Part shown: piece after piece, positions 17,658-27,764 of the stretch | Layout of the letters: every line of letters begins with the position of its first letter | Numbering within the stretch: position 1 is the first letter of the stretch | Origin: an uncultured Draconibacterium sp. | Lineage (GTDB): Bacteria; Bacteroidota; Bacteroidia; Bacteroidales; Prolixibacteraceae | Length of the DNA stretch: 64,000 bases | Direction of reading: 5' to 3' | Assembly: GCF_913063105.1 (NCBI RefSeq) | Contig: NZ_CAJXYQ010000003.1 | Coordinates: 124,001-188,000, forward strand | Translations under genes and position numbers: made by a program | Notes under the pieces: generated by a model | Database searches by the model: none | Told to the model about the DNA's origin: nothing | Seen by the model: the letters and a program-made list of their open reading frames with translations, nothing else

Positions 17658-17864
17658 ATCTGAAAAATATCTGCGCAGGCAGGAACTGACGATTTTAATG
17701 CAATTTTGTCGGTATTTTAGTTTTGTATAGGTAAACATGCCCGAAATAATTACAATCTGGAGAAATGGCATGGCTATTGTTTTTATGCAAGTCGTTTAAA
17801 ACAAGGCATTGTTTTGCCTGAACCGATCTGTTTAACGACAGATTGTCATCATATAAAAAGAATC

Positions 17865-20318
17865 ATGGGGAAATATAAAAATACAGCGTTGCATACAATG
17901 TTTGGATCGGGAATGATGGATGATGAATCGGATTTTCTTCCAATAATTGCTGATGGAGACGACAAGGAACTTAAAAATACGGAGGTACCTTCGGTGTTGC
18001 CCATTTTGCCATTGCGTAATACCGTATTGTTTCCGGGGGTAGTACTGCCAATCACAGTTGGGCGCGAACGTTCGTTAAAATTAATACGCGATGTTAATCG
18101 TGGCAGTAAATTGCTGGGAACGGTAGCACAGAAAGATTATACCGTAGACCGGCCCGAAACAGCCGATTTGTATGATATTGGTACCGTTGCAGAAATAATG
18201 AAAGTGCTTGAAATGCCCGATGGCTCAACCTCTGTGATTATTCAGGGGAAAAGGCGTTTTAAAGTAAATGAATTTGTTGCCGAAGATCCCTATTTTAAGG
18301 CATCAGTTGAACCTTTGAATGATTTAAGCTCGGAGGATGATAACGAGTTTAATGCCATTGTAGGTTCTCTAAAAGACTTGTCGATAAAGGTTGCACAGTT
18401 CTCGGCAAATGTGCCCCCCGAAGCTACTTTTGCCGTTAAAAATATCGAAAACTCTACCTTTCTTATCAACTTTATTTGTTCCAATACCGATATTAATGTC
18501 GACGATAAACAAAAGCTGCTCGAAATAGGAGTGCTTAAAGACAGGGGAATACAGGCCATTAGCTTTTTGGTAAAAGAGGTACAAATGTTGGAGCTGAAAC
18601 AGGATATCCAGAAAAAGGTTAAAACCGACATGGATAAGCAGCAGCGCGAGTTCATGCTAAACCAGCAAATGAAAACCATTCAGGATGAGCTCGGTGGCAA
18701 TCCGGTGGAGCAGGAAATTAATAACCTGAAGGAACGTGCAAAAGACAAAAAATGGACGAAAGAGGTGGATGAGTTTTTTCATCGCGAGGTGGAAAAGCTG
18801 GCACGTTTGAATCCGGCCGCAGGTGAATATTCAGTACAGTTTACTTTTTGCCAAACCCTGCTCGATTTACCCTGGAATGAATATACCGAAGATAATTTTG
18901 ATTTAAAGCATGCCAGTAAAGTACTTGACGAAGACCACTACGGCCTTGAAAAAGTAAAGGAACGGATGCTGGAACACTTGGCAGTGTTAAAACTGAAAAA
19001 CGATATGAAATCGCCCATCCTTTGCTTGTATGGCCCTCCGGGAGTTGGAAAAACATCGTTGGGGAAATCAGTAGCGCGGGCACTTGGGCGTAAATATGCA
19101 CGTATGAGTTTAGGCGGTTTACACGATGAATCAGAAATTCGCGGCCACCGGAAAACCTACATCGGAGCCATGCCCGGACGAATAATTCAGAATATTAAAA
19201 AAGCCAAATCATCGAATCCCGTGTTTATTTTGGATGAGATTGATAAAGTTTCGAAACATTTTCATGGCGACCCGGCTTCAGCTTTGCTTGAGGTGCTTGA
19301 TCCGGAACAAAATGGCGAGTTTCATGACAATTATATTGAACAGGATTACGACCTGTCGAAAGTAATGTTTATTGCAACTGCCAATTCCTTGAGCACCATT
19401 GCACCGCCGTTGCGCGACCGTTTGGAACTAATTGAAGTGAGTGGTTACCTGGTTGAAGAAAAAATTGAGATTGCCAAACGACATCTTATCCCGAAGCAGC
19501 TGGAAAACCACGGATTAAAGAAAGCAGACCTTACATTTCCGAAAGATATTATTGAATTGATAATTGATGGCTATACACGCGAAAGTGGGGTGAGGGAACT
19601 GGATAAAAAGCTGGCCAAGGTGGTTCGCAGGATTGCCAAAAAAATTGCTTTTGAGGAATCGTACAATAAAAAGCTTACCAAGGCTGATGTTCGCGAATAC
19701 CTTGGAGTAATCGAATATTCGAAAGAAAAATACCAGGGCAACGATTTTGCTGGTGTGGTAACCGGGCTGGCCTGGACTGCAGTGGGCGGCGAAATTCTTT
19801 TTGTGGAAACCAGCCTGAGCAAAGGCAAAGGAGCATTAACCCTTACCGGTAACCTGGGCGATGTAATGAAAGAATCGGCAATGCTGGCACACGAATACCT
19901 GAAATCGCATGCCGAGGAATTAAATATAAAGCCACAGGTTTTCGAGAATTGGAATGTGCATGTGCACGTACCTGAAGGGGCAATTCCAAAAGATGGCCCA
20001 TCGGCCGGAGTGACAATGGTTACGTCGTTAGCATCGGCATTTACCCAGCGAAAAGTGAAGAAAAACCTGGCCATGACCGGCGAAATAACTTTGCGGGGAA
20101 AAGTGCTTCCGGTTGGGGGGATAAAAGAAAAAATTCTGGCTGCAAAACGTGCAGGTATTACCGAAGTTATCTTATCGAAAGAAAACAGGAAAAACCTGGA
20201 GGATATTAAAGAGGCTTACCTAAAAGGCTTAAAGTTCCATTTTGTTGAAACTATAATGGATGTGCTTGAAATTGCTTTGCTGAAAACAAAAGTAGATAAG
20301 CCAATGAAAATTGAATAA
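17865..20318 (+). CDS. lon: Endopeptidase La (Lon protease)
   Basis: 817 aa from the ATG at 17865; the frame continues upstream to a TTG at 17814 but those residues do not look like a Lon N-terminus. Domains: substrate-binding N-terminal domain ([19 protein letters not shown], from ~45), coiled-coil linker, AAA+ module with Walker [10 protein letters not shown] near 390 and Walker B FILDEIDK, and a C-terminal protease with catalytic Ser713 (DGPSAGVTM) and Lys756 (GGIKEK). ATP-dependent degradation of misfolded and regulatory proteins in the cytoplasm. A -7-like box TAGTTTTG lies at 17718-17725 without a clear -33 element. Single gene, ended by the terminator at 20341. Confidence 0.97.
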   Translation: MGKYKNTALHTMFGSGMMDDESDFLPIIADGDDKELKNTEVPSVLPILPLRNTVLFPGVVLPITVGRERSLKLIRDVNRGSKLLGTVAQKDYTVDRPETADLYDIGTVAEIMKVLEMPDGSTSVIIQGKRRFKVNEFVAEDPYFKASVEPLNDLSSEDDNEFNAIVGSLKDLSIKVAQFSANVPPEATFAVKNIENSTFLINFICSNTDINVDDKQKLLEIGVLKDRGIQAISFLVKEVQMLELKQDIQKKVKTDMDKQQREFMLNQQMKTIQDELGGNPVEQEINNLKERAKDKKWTKEVDEFFHREVEKLARLNPAAGEYSVQFTFCQTLLDLPWNEYTEDNFDLKHASKVLDEDHYGLEKVKERMLEHLAVLKLKNDMKSPILCLYGPPGVGKTSLGKSVARALGRKYARMSLGGLHDESEIRGHRKTYIGAMPGRIIQNIKKAKSSNPVFILDEIDKVSKHFHGDPASALLEVLDPEQNGEFHDNYIEQDYDLSKVMFIATANSLSTIAPPLRDRLELIEVSGYLVEEKIEIAKRHLIPKQLENHGLKKADLTFPKDIIELIIDGYTRESGVRELDKKLAKVVRRIAKKIAFEESYNKKLTKADVREYLGVIEYSKEKYQGNDFAGVVTGLAWTAVGGEILFVETSLSKGKGALTLTGNLGDVMKESAMLAHEYLKSHAEELNIKPQVFENWNVHVHVPEGAIPKDGPSAGVTMVTSLASAFTQRKVKKNLAMTGEITLRGKVLPVGGIKEKILAAKRAGITEVILSKENRKNLEDIKEAYLKGLKFHFVETIMDVLEIALLKTKVDKPMKIE

Positions 20319-20340
20319 CGTACAGATAAAAATATGGAAG

Positions 20341-20368
20341 AAGGCGCTTAAGGGGCGCCTTTTTTTTA
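20341..20368 (+). terminator. Intrinsic terminator of lon
   Basis: AAGGCGC (20341-20347) pairs with GCGCCTT (20355-20361), followed by eight T. It lies between lon and the converging thiN gene. Confidence 0.9.
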
Positions 20369-20371
20369 TGC

Positions 20372-21010
20372 CTATTGGTCAAATTTTTGAAAAACGATGA
20401 GCTTTCCGGTAGCAAACTCAAGTGAAAAAGAATCACCCATGCATTCGTTTAAGGTGCCCATCCACCAGGAGCTTAAGGTGGTGTTTTTTAAAGGATATTT
20501 TAAATTTTTTGAAGTAATGGCAGCCGGAATCCCCAATGAAAAAATGGAAACCTGTTGTCTCTTAAACGAAGGCAGTGACTGCGAATAAAGAACCGGACGA
20601 AAAATACCCGAATTGCTGATGGAAATTACATTAAGCTTTTCAGCATAATTTAACAGTAAGGAAATATTGCCGATGGTATGATCCTCGCGTTTTCCGGTGG
20701 CACCTAAAATAATAACTTCTTTGGCACCCCGGCTCAGCACAAATTCAACGGCTTTGGTTTGGTCGTTGGTTTCTTGGTCGGTATTTAAAACAATACGTTC
20801 GGCATAATTCTTTTTTGTTTCTTCCGATACCGAATCAATATCGCCCACTATAAATGTTGGCTCCATGCCAAATTCAATGAGTTTATCAGCGGCTCCATCG
20901 CAGCAGATTATTTCGTGTGCATTTGTTAATACCGAAAGAGGTACGGCATGGTTGGGGAAAGATCCGTCACAAAGTATAACAACTTTTGAATTAAAAGGGA
21001 ACCAATTCAT
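20372..21010 (-). CDS. Thiamine diphosphokinase (thiamine pyrophosphokinase)
   Basis: 212 aa from the ATG at 21010 (a TTG at 21028 is the only other choice). N-terminal half: VVILCDGSFPN, IICCDGAADKLIEFG, and the key block FIVGDIDS with LNTDQETNDQTKAVEF, the Asp-rich metal and nucleotide site of the family. GATGKREDHTIGNISLL matches the second conserved block. It converts thiamine plus ATP to thiamine diphosphate. thiL, the kinase for the de novo route, is 7 kb away at 27765. No TPP riboswitch-like sequence is visible near either. Confidence 0.9.
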   Translation of the reverse strand: MNWFPFNSKVVILCDGSFPNHAVPLSVLTNAHEIICCDGAADKLIEFGMEPTFIVGDIDSVSEETKKNYAERIVLNTDQETNDQTKAVEFVLSRGAKEVIILGATGKREDHTIGNISLLLNYAEKLNVISISNSGIFRPVLYSQSLPSFKRQQVSIFSLGIPAAITSKNLKYPLKNTTLSSWWMGTLNECMGDSFSLEFATGKLIVFQKFDQ

Positions 21011-21092
21011 AAGCAGCGAAAATACCAAAATTTATGGTGATTTGGCTTAAAGGAGATGTTTCCTGAATGCCAGGGGAAAGAATTCAATAAGC

Positions 21093-21398
21093 TTAAAAGA
21101 AACCCAATTCGAGCCGGGCCTCTTCGCTCATCATCGATTTATCCCATGGTGGTTCGAAAGTTAATTCTACGTCAACTTTTTCAATTCCTTCAACCGATTG
21201 GGCCGCCTGAGTGATATCGTCGACTAAAACATCAACCACCGGGCAACCCGGCGCAGTGAGCGTCATGAGTATATTGGCCTGGTTATTTTCGTCCACATCC
21301 ACGTTGTAAATCAGTCCCAAATCGTAAACGTTTACCGGAATCTCCGGGTCGTAAACCTCTTTTAGGTTATTTATTATTAAGTCTATTCTTTTATCCAT
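21093..21398 (-). CDS. DUF59/MIP18-family Fe-S assembly protein (SufT-like)
   Basis: 101 aa. DPEIPVNVYDLGLIYNVDV and LTAPGCPVVDVLVDDI are the two hallmark blocks of the DUF59 family, with the reactive Cys in APGCP. Such proteins help in maturation of Fe-S targets and often sit in suf loci. It is 12 bp downstream of sufE. The minus strand has AGGAGG at 21411-21406, seven bases before this ATG; a strong Shine-Dalgarno like this is unusual in Bacteroidota, where most genes here have A-rich leaders. It overlaps the sufE stop codon. Confidence 0.9.
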   Translation of the reverse strand: MDKRIDLIINNLKEVYDPEIPVNVYDLGLIYNVDVDENNQANILMTLTAPGCPVVDVLVDDITQAAQSVEGIEKVDVELTFEPPWDKSMMSEEARLELGFF

Positions 21399-21410
21399 TT
21401 CATAGCCTCC

Positions 21411-21833
21411 TTATCCTGCAATCTTGCTATATGCAACAGCGTATAAACGAATTTGTTTTACCATCGCCAACAGACCGTTCGAGCGGGTAGGCGACAGGTG
21501 TTGTTTTAGTCCCAGGTCGTCAATAAAATGCAGCTCATTTTCAAGTAGTTCTTTGGGTGTGCGCCCCGAAACCACGCGAAGCAACAAGGCTACCAAACCT
21601 TTTACAATAACCGCATCGCTTTCGCCGCGAAAATCGATTTTACCGTCTTTCATATCGGCCACCAGCCAAACACGCGATTGGCAACCTTTAATAATATTCT
21701 GGTCGTTCTTATCTTTCGCATCCAGTTCTTCCAAATCGTTACCCAATTCAATCAGGTATCCGTATTTGTCCATCCAGTCTTCGTACATCGAAAACTCCTC
21801 AATTATCTCTTGCTGAATTTCTTCTATGCTCAT
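21411..21833 (-). CDS. sufE: SufE-family cysteine desulfuration protein
   Basis: 140 aa. The sulfur-accepting cysteine is Cys51 in IIKGCQSRVW, the same number as in E. coli SufE. Further family blocks: ALLLRVVSGRTPKELLE and GLKQHLSPTRSNGL. It takes the persulfide from SufS and hands it to SufBCD. Located apart from the sufBCDS operon, separated by the oppositely oriented rubrerythrin gene, and followed by the DUF59 protein. Confidence 0.95.
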   Translation of the reverse strand: MSIEEIQQEIIEEFSMYEDWMDKYGYLIELGNDLEELDAKDKNDQNIIKGCQSRVWLVADMKDGKIDFRGESDAVIVKGLVALLLRVVSGRTPKELLENELHFIDDLGLKQHLSPTRSNGLLAMVKQIRLYAVAYSKIAG

Positions 21834-21997
21834 ATAAAAATGTTTTGAACGAAAGCAAAGGTCGTAATTTTTTAATTTCTGACAATGCGGTAAGAGCTTT
21901 ATTCAGACTAATTCAAAACTAACTTTATGTATAGTTTGCATTAAGCTATTTTATTACCTTTATTTTTCTCAAAAAAAAACTAAAATTAAATTATAAG

Positions 21998-22576
21998 ATG
22001 ACAAAATTAGCAGGTACCAAAACCGAACAGAATTTGTTAAAAGCATTTGCAGGTGAATCGCAGGCACGCATGCGTTACGATTATTTTGCCAAACAAGCAA
22101 AAAAAGAAGGATTAGAGCAAATTGCTGCCATTTTTGAAGAAACAGCACTCAACGAAAAAGAGCATGCCAAACGTTTCTTTAAATTTCTGGAAGACGGAAA
22201 TATGGTAGAAATTACTGCCACTTATCCGGCCGGAAAAATTGGTACAACTATGGAAAACCTGAAAGCATCAGCCGAAGGTGAAAACGAAGAATGGACGGAA
22301 CTGTATCCGGAATTTGCAAAAGTTGCCGAAGAAGAGGGATTTAAAGAAATTGCAATGGCTTTTAAATTAATTGCCCGTGTGGAAGAAGCACACGAAAACC
22401 GCTACCGCACTTTATACACAAATCTTGAGGAGGGAAAAGTATTTAAGCGTGGCGACAAGGTAGTTTGGAAATGCAGAAACTGTGGTTTTATTCACGAAGG
22501 AAAAGCGGCGCCAAAATTGTGCCCGGCTTGCCAGCACCCTCAGTCGTATTTCGAAATTAAAGAAACAAATTATTAG
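21998..22576 (+). CDS. rbr: Rubrerythrin
   Basis: 192 aa. N-terminal ferritin-like diiron domain with [28 protein letters not shown] and [13 protein letters not shown] supplying the Glu/His ligands; C-terminal rubredoxin-like domain with CRNCG and CPACQ for one FeS4 iron. It reduces hydrogen peroxide in the cytoplasm of anaerobes and microaerophiles. It is transcribed toward sufS and shares a two-way terminator with it. Being inside the suf region fits a role in protecting Fe-S proteins, though this is inference. Confidence 0.96.
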   Translation: MTKLAGTKTEQNLLKAFAGESQARMRYDYFAKQAKKEGLEQIAAIFEETALNEKEHAKRFFKFLEDGNMVEITATYPAGKIGTTMENLKASAEGENEEWTELYPEFAKVAEEEGFKEIAMAFKLIARVEEAHENRYRTLYTNLEEGKVFKRGDKVVWKCRNCGFIHEGKAAPKLCPACQHPQSYFEIKETNY

Positions 22577-22603
22577 GCTTATTTTTAGTAGAACTTCTAT
22601 TAT

Positions 22604-22655
22604 AAAAAATGCCATTCGTTTGACTCATTCAAATCGGATGGCATTTTCTTTTTTG
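22604..22655. terminator. Bidirectional terminator between rbr and sufS
   Basis: AAATGCCATTCG...TTTGA pairs with TCAAAT...CGGATGGCATTT (one bulge and one G-T pair) around a short loop, with an A-tract before and a T-tract after, so it can work for both converging genes. Confidence 0.85.
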
Positions 22656-22665
22656 TAGAAATATC

Positions 22666-23883
22666 CTACAGCATCAGTATTGCTTTGTTGAGTGCCTGCA
22701 TAAAAAGATCGATTTCTTCTTTGGTATTGTACATCCCAAATGAGATACGCGCACAGGCCGAAATGCCAAAATGTTGCATTATCGGATCGGCGCAGTGATG
22801 ACCGGTACGAATGGCAATTCCCATTTTATCGATAAGCATTCCCAAATCGTAAGAATGTATTCCATTAATATTAAAACAGATAACCCCTGATTTATTAGGG
22901 GCCTCACCATAAATTCTTAAACCTTCAATGTTTTTTAATTGCCGGGTGGCATATTCGAGTAATTCGTGTTCGTGCCGACCAATGTTTTCAACGCCAATCT
23001 CGTTAACCAAATCCAGTGCCGCACCAAAACCTGCCAGGTTTGTAATGTTAGGGGTTCCGGCCTCAAATTTATAGGGCAGTTCGTTAAACGTTGTGCCATT
23101 AAACGACACCTCCGAGATCATTTGTCCTCCGCCCTGATACGGAGGCATTTCTTCCAGCCACTTTTCTTTCCCATACAATACACCAACACCGTTTGGGCCA
23201 TAAACTTTGTGTGCCGAAAATGCATAAAAATCAACATCAAGCTCTTGTACGTTTATTTTTAAATGTGCTGATGCCTGGGCGCCGTCAACCATAACTGCTA
23301 TACCTGCTTTATGGGCAATTTTAACAATTTCGGAAATGGGGTTAATGGTACCCAATACATTTGACACATGGTTTACTGCAATTAGTCTTGTTTTCGAGGT
23401 AATCAGTTCCGGTAACTTTTCTATTTCAAGCAAACCATTGTCGTTAAACGGAAGTTTTACAATTTTTGCTTTTCGTTTTTCGGCATTAATTTGCCAGGGA
23501 ACAATATTTGAATGGTGTTCCATTTCAGACACGATAATTTCATCGTCTTCTGAAACATATTTTTCGCAGAAGCTGCTTGCTACCAGGTTTATACTTTCAG
23601 TGGCTCCTTTAGTGAAAATAATCTCTTTGCGCGAGGATGCGTTAATGAAAGTTTTCACTTTGTCTCGAACCTCTTCATATTCAAGCGTAGCTTTATCGGC
23701 CATGTAATGTGCACCCCGGTGAATGTTTCCGTAATAGTCGTTGTGCAATTGTTCAAGTTTTAGCAATACCTGAACCGGCTTTTGTGCTGATGCTGCTGTA
23801 TCGAGATAAACCAGCGGTTTGTTGTATACTTTTTGCTGAAGTATGGGGAAATATGCTCTTATTTTTTCGGTATCGTAATTCAT
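22666..23883 (-). CDS. sufS: Cysteine desulfurase SufS
   Basis: 405 aa PLP enzyme. The Schiff-base lysine lies in FSAHKVYGPNGVG (about residue 226) and the catalytic persulfide cysteine is Cys364 in RTGHHCADP, both equal to E. coli SufS numbering. The absence of an extended loop around the Cys marks the group II (SufS) type, which needs SufE. It provides sulfur for SufBCD. It is the last gene of sufBCDS, 121 bp after sufD, a gap that holds a perfect inverted repeat. Confidence 0.97.
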   Translation of the reverse strand: MNYDTEKIRAYFPILQQKVYNKPLVYLDTAASAQKPVQVLLKLEQLHNDYYGNIHRGAHYMADKATLEYEEVRDKVKTFINASSRKEIIFTKGATESINLVASSFCEKYVSEDDEIIVSEMEHHSNIVPWQINAEKRKAKIVKLPFNDNGLLEIEKLPELITSKTRLIAVNHVSNVLGTINPISEIVKIAHKAGIAVMVDGAQASAHLKINVQELDVDFYAFSAHKVYGPNGVGVLYGKEKWLEEMPPYQGGGQMISEVSFNGTTFNELPYKFEAGTPNITNLAGFGAALDLVNEIGVENIGRHEHELLEYATRQLKNIEGLRIYGEAPNKSGVICFNINGIHSYDLGMLIDKMGIAIRTGHHCADPIMQHFGISACARISFGMYNTKEEIDLFMQALNKAILML

Positions 23884-23915
23884 AGAGCTAAGGTAGCCAA
23901 AAGAAAGAAAAGATG

Positions 23916-23998
23916 CTTTGTGAAACTTTGTGCCCGGTGTTTAACTTAAAGGTTTATTTACCAAAAAGTTAGTGCGGCATCAAAAAAGTTTCACAAAG
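23916..23998. repeat. 14-bp perfect inverted repeat between sufD and sufS
   Basis: CTTTGTGAAACTTT at 23916-23929 and its exact reverse complement AAAGTTTCACAAAG at 23985-23998, with 55 bp between. It lies in the 121-bp gap inside an otherwise tight operon. It could be an RNA stem that affects sufS expression or mRNA stability, or a pair of binding sites. There is no T-tract on either side, so it is not a simple terminator. Confidence 0.6.
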
Positions 23999-24004
23999 TA
24001 TTAT

Positions 24005-25372
24005 TTAGCAATCGCACTGGTAAGCGCAATCGTGACAACGGGCAACTTCACCTTTCAGGCGTTTGTCAACCAGTTCGTCAATCCGGTCGCGCAGTGGTTC
24101 AAGTTTAATTTCTTTTACCACTTCGTGCGCAAAGGCATTCATCATCATCAAACGTGCTTTATCTTCATCAATACCGCGGGCACGCAAATAAAACAACGCT
24201 TCTTCATCAATTTGCCCAACAGTAGCCCCATGGCTGCATTTTACATCGTCGGCATCAATAATCAGCTGTGGTTTTGTTTGCATGTTGGCCTCGTCAGTAA
24301 GTAACAGGTTATTGTTACGCTGGAAAGCATTAGTTTTTTGGGCATCGCGCACCACGTGTATTCTCCCTGAAAATGCCCCTGATGATTTTTCATCAAGTAC
24401 ATTTTTATATACCTGGTTGCTCTCGCAGTGTGGCGAGGCATGAATTACCTGTGTGAAATTATCAACATGTTGGTTTTTATCCATAAAGGCCATGCCAAAC
24501 ATATTGGCTTCGGCATTTTCGCCGTTGAGCATAAATTTCAGGTTGTTACGGATTAATCCGCCGTGCAGCGAGGCGGTATGCGAAGTAACACGCGAATCGC
24601 GCTGCTGATCAATAAAAACCGAGTGAATGCTTGTTGCTTTATTGTGTTGGTTTTGTAACATATAAAACTCAACATCAGCATTGTTGCCTGCAAAAATTTC
24701 AGTTACCGAGTTGCTCAGGTACTGGTTCAGATTCAGTGTATGGTCGCACAACAATACCTGCACTTTAGCTCCGTCTTCCACCAAAATAAAGTTACGTTGG
24801 GTCGCAAAAGTAGCCTTCTCGTCCTGCAGCAGGTTTATAATCTGAATCGGACTTTCAACAATAACATTTTTTGGTACGTAAAGAAAAAAACCATCTTTGG
24901 CAAAAGCTGTGTTTAAAGCCACCATTGGGTCTTCTTCCACTTTTGCCAGGCTGGCATATTTCTCTAACAACTCTGGCTTTTCTTTTGAAATACTTTCGAG
25001 ACTGTCCAGAATGACACCGTCGGGTAAATTCCCTTTTTCAGTTTCGTTTTTATAAAACCAACCATTAAAAACCATGGCCAGGTTGGTATTTAGTTGCGGT
25101 ACATCGCAACGAAAAACTTCACCCAGGTTAGCTTTTTTCTCTTCTTTGGTATGAATAAATTTAAAGTCGGGAAGAAAAGCCGGGTTGAGGTTGGTGTATT
25201 TATAGTTTTCGTTTTTTCGCGTTGGTATACCCTGCAGTACAAAATTCTGGAACGCTTTATTTCTTTGTGCGTTCAGAATGTCGGAGGAGTTTTTGAAAAG
25301 CTCGTCCTTTACTTCGTTGTAGTGTGCGGTATATTTTAGCGATAAATCTGCTTTGTCAACTAAAACGCTCAT
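24005..25372 (-). CDS. sufD: Fe-S cluster assembly protein SufD
   Basis: 455 aa, right-handed beta-helix protein of the SufB/SufD family. Typical blocks: GIPTRKNENYKYTNL near the N-terminus, a C-terminal CSHGATVGQIDEEALFYLRARG and the ending CHDCAYQCDC, which is unusually Cys-rich. With SufB and SufC it forms the scaffold where clusters are built. ATG at 25372 follows the sufC stop by one base, consistent with translational coupling. Confidence 0.95.
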   Translation of the reverse strand: MSVLVDKADLSLKYTAHYNEVKDELFKNSSDILNAQRNKAFQNFVLQGIPTRKNENYKYTNLNPAFLPDFKFIHTKEEKKANLGEVFRCDVPQLNTNLAMVFNGWFYKNETEKGNLPDGVILDSLESISKEKPELLEKYASLAKVEEDPMVALNTAFAKDGFFLYVPKNVIVESPIQIINLLQDEKATFATQRNFILVEDGAKVQVLLCDHTLNLNQYLSNSVTEIFAGNNADVEFYMLQNQHNKATSIHSVFIDQQRDSRVTSHTASLHGGLIRNNLKFMLNGENAEANMFGMAFMDKNQHVDNFTQVIHASPHCESNQVYKNVLDEKSSGAFSGRIHVVRDAQKTNAFQRNNNLLLTDEANMQTKPQLIIDADDVKCSHGATVGQIDEEALFYLRARGIDEDKARLMMMNAFAHEVVKEIKLEPLRDRIDELVDKRLKGEVARCHDCAYQCDC

Positions 25373-25373
25373 G

Positions 25374-26126
25374 TTAATTTCCGTTTTCTGATTTAATCCA
25401 GTCGTAGCCTTTTTCTTCCAGCTCCAGTGCCAGCTCTTTTCCGGCTGTTTTTACAATTTTGCCCTGATAAAGAATATGAACAAAATCAGGGACAATATAG
25501 TCTAGCAAACGTTGGTAGTGGGTCACAACAATGGCTGCTGTTTCGGGCGATTTTAAGGCATTTACACCGTGTGCTACAGTTTTTAGCGCATCAATATCAA
25601 GTCCCGAGTCTGTTTCGTCAAGAATAGCCAGTCTGGGTTCCAGCAGAGCCATCTGAAAGATTTCATTTTTCTTTTTTTCTCCGCCTGAAAAACCTTCATT
25701 TACCGAACGATTGGTTAATTTGGTGTGCATATCCACCAGGTCCATCTTTTCGCGCATAAGTTTCAGGAATTCACCTGCAGTAAGTTCCTTTAGCCCTTTG
25801 TGTTTGCGGTGTTCGTTAACCGAAGTTTTCAGAAAATTTACCATGGGTACGCCGGGTATTTCAACCGGGTACTGAAAGCTAAGGAAAATCCCGTCTTTGG
25901 CACGGTCTTCCGGTGCCCTATCGAGCAGGTCTTCCCCTTCAAACAGCACTTCGCCATGGGTAATTTCATAATCTTCTTTTCCGGCAAGCACATTGGCAAG
26001 TGTACTTTTTCCTGAACCGTTAGGCCCCATAATGGCATGCACCTCGCCGGGTTTAACCTCCAGGTTGATTCCTTTCAGGATTTCCATCCCTTCTACGGAA
26101 GCATATAAGTCTTTAATCTTTAACAT
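25374..26126 (-). CDS. sufC: Fe-S cluster assembly ATPase SufC
   Basis: 250 aa ABC-type ATPase. Walker A GPNGSGKST near residue 35, signature FSGGEKKKNEI, Walker B LAILDETDSGLDID and the H-loop VVTHYQR. SufC drives conformational change of the SufBD scaffold and does not transport. Placed between sufB and sufD in the usual order. Confidence 0.97.
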   Translation of the reverse strand: MLKIKDLYASVEGMEILKGINLEVKPGEVHAIMGPNGSGKSTLANVLAGKEDYEITHGEVLFEGEDLLDRAPEDRAKDGIFLSFQYPVEIPGVPMVNFLKTSVNEHRKHKGLKELTAGEFLKLMREKMDLVDMHTKLTNRSVNEGFSGGEKKKNEIFQMALLEPRLAILDETDSGLDIDALKTVAHGVNALKSPETAAIVVTHYQRLLDYIVPDFVHILYQGKIVKTAGKELALELEEKGYDWIKSENGN

Positions 26127-26189
26127 TTTTATTTTATCCTGTTGCGGGCAGTGTGTATTAAAACTGTCTGCCCTAAGTTATTTAATTGT

Positions 26190-27635
26190 CTATCCAACAC
26201 TGCCTTCAAGGCTGATCTGAAGCAATTTCTGAGCTTCAACGGCAAATTCCATAGGTAGCTTATTCAGTACCTCCTTGGCATAACCGTTAACAATCATCCC
26301 GATTGCTTTTTCTGTATCAATACCACGTTGGTTGCAGTAAAAAATCTGGTCTTCACCAATTTTCGATGTGGTGGCTTCGTGCTCCACAACCGACGATTTA
26401 TTGCCTACTTCGATGTACGGGAATGTGTGCGCTCCGCAGGTGTCATTCAGCAGTAGCGAATCGCATTGCGAAAAGTTACGTGAGTTTTTCGCTTTAGGCA
26501 TAATCTTTACCAATCCGCGGTATGAATTTTCACTTTTCCCGGCTGAAATACCTTTTGAAATAATGGTAGACTTGGTATTGCGGCCAATGTGAATCATTTT
26601 AGAGCCGGTATCGGCTTGTTGATGATTGTTGGTAACCGCCACCGAGTTAAACTCTCCAACCGAATTGTCGCCCATAAGGATGCAACTGGGGTATTTCCAG
26701 GTAATTGCCGAACCTGTTTCTACCTGTGTCCAACTTATCTTCGACGACTCGCCGCGGCAAACACCACGCTTGGTAACAAAGTTGTAAATACCACCTTTGC
26801 CGTTTTTATCTCCCGGATACCAGTTCTGAACCGTTGAATATTTTACCTCTGCGCGGTCGAGAGTAATAATTTCAACAACTGCGGCGTGCAGCTGGTTTTC
26901 GTCGCGCATTGGTGCAGTACAACCTTCAAGGTAACTCACATAGCTGTCGTCGTCGGCCACAATTAGTGTACGCTCAAACTGTCCGGTGTTGGCTGCGTTA
27001 ATCCTGAAATAAGTTGATAGTTCCATGGGGCAGCGAACACCTTTTGGGATGTAGCAAAACGACCCATCGCTAAATACGGCAGAATTAAGTGCGGCAAAGT
27101 AATTGTCGGCTACAGGTACCGCTTGTCCGAGGTATTTTTTTACCAAATCAGGGTGGTCTTTCACGGCCTCGGAAAACGAACAGAAAATAATGCCTTTTTC
27201 TGCCAGCGTTTCTTTAAAGGTTGTTTTAACCGAAACCGAATCAATTACCGCATCAACGGCAACACCTGCCAACTGCTTTTGCTCTTCAAGCGGAATACCA
27301 AGCTTCTCAAAAGTTTCCAGTAATTCCGGGTCAACTTCATCCAGACTTTCATACTTTGGTCCCTTTTTAGGAGCTGCATAATAACTTATTGCCTGGAAAT
27401 CGATAGGCGGAATTTTTAAATACGCCCAGTTTGGCATCTTCATTTTCTGCCACTTCTGAAAAGCGTCTAACCTGAATTTTAACATAAATTCAGGTTCTTC
27501 TTTTTTGGCAGATATCAAACGAATTACGTCTTCGTTAAGGCCTTTTTCAATAATCTCGGTTTCAATATCAGTTACAAAACCATATTTGTATTCGCCTTGC
27601 GTTACGTCATTCAATATTTTATCTTGTTCTTCCAT
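26190..27635 (-). CDS. sufB: Fe-S cluster assembly protein SufB
   Basis: 481 aa. Conserved family blocks [64 protein letters not shown] (split here over two known motifs) and [17 protein letters not shown]. SufB carries the Cys that receives sulfur and holds the nascent cluster. First gene of sufBCDS; its -7 box lies at 27693-27700 next to the divergent thiL promoter. Confidence 0.97.
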   Translation of the reverse strand: MEEQDKILNDVTQGEYKYGFVTDIETEIIEKGLNEDVIRLISAKKEEPEFMLKFRLDAFQKWQKMKMPNWAYLKIPPIDFQAISYYAAPKKGPKYESLDEVDPELLETFEKLGIPLEEQKQLAGVAVDAVIDSVSVKTTFKETLAEKGIIFCSFSEAVKDHPDLVKKYLGQAVPVADNYFAALNSAVFSDGSFCYIPKGVRCPMELSTYFRINAANTGQFERTLIVADDDSYVSYLEGCTAPMRDENQLHAAVVEIITLDRAEVKYSTVQNWYPGDKNGKGGIYNFVTKRGVCRGESSKISWTQVETGSAITWKYPSCILMGDNSVGEFNSVAVTNNHQQADTGSKMIHIGRNTKSTIISKGISAGKSENSYRGLVKIMPKAKNSRNFSQCDSLLLNDTCGAHTFPYIEVGNKSSVVEHEATTSKIGEDQIFYCNQRGIDTEKAIGMIVNGYAKEVLNKLPMEFAVEAQKLLQISLEGSVG

Positions 27636-27689
27636 TTTCTGAATTTTCTATCCTTATAACAACGCTTTATTAAGACTGTTTAAATAAAA

Positions 27690-27720
27690 TTGCAAAGATA
27701 TAAAAGTATGGGTATTTTTG
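27690..27720 (+). promoter_or_regulatory. Promoter of thiL, overlapping the divergent sufB promoter
   Basis: For thiL: TTG at 27690-27692, a 20 bp spacer and TATTTTTG at 27713-27720. On the minus strand TATCTTTG (27700-27693) is a good -7 box for sufB, directly touching the thiL -33 element. The sufB -33 element is not clear; the nearest TTG on that strand is 26 bp upstream of its -7 box. Confidence 0.65.
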
Positions 27721-27764
27721 TGGCTTCAACAGTTTAATACATACTTATTTGTCCTTATTTAATA

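Noticed and set aside
17814..17864. TTG extension of Lon by 17 codons
   Set aside because: The extra residues do not resemble Lon N-termini and the ATG at 17865 has a good A-rich leader.
27721..27764. TPP riboswitch before thiL or the thiamine pyrophosphokinase gene
   Set aside because: The leaders are too short and no thi-box-like sequence is visible.
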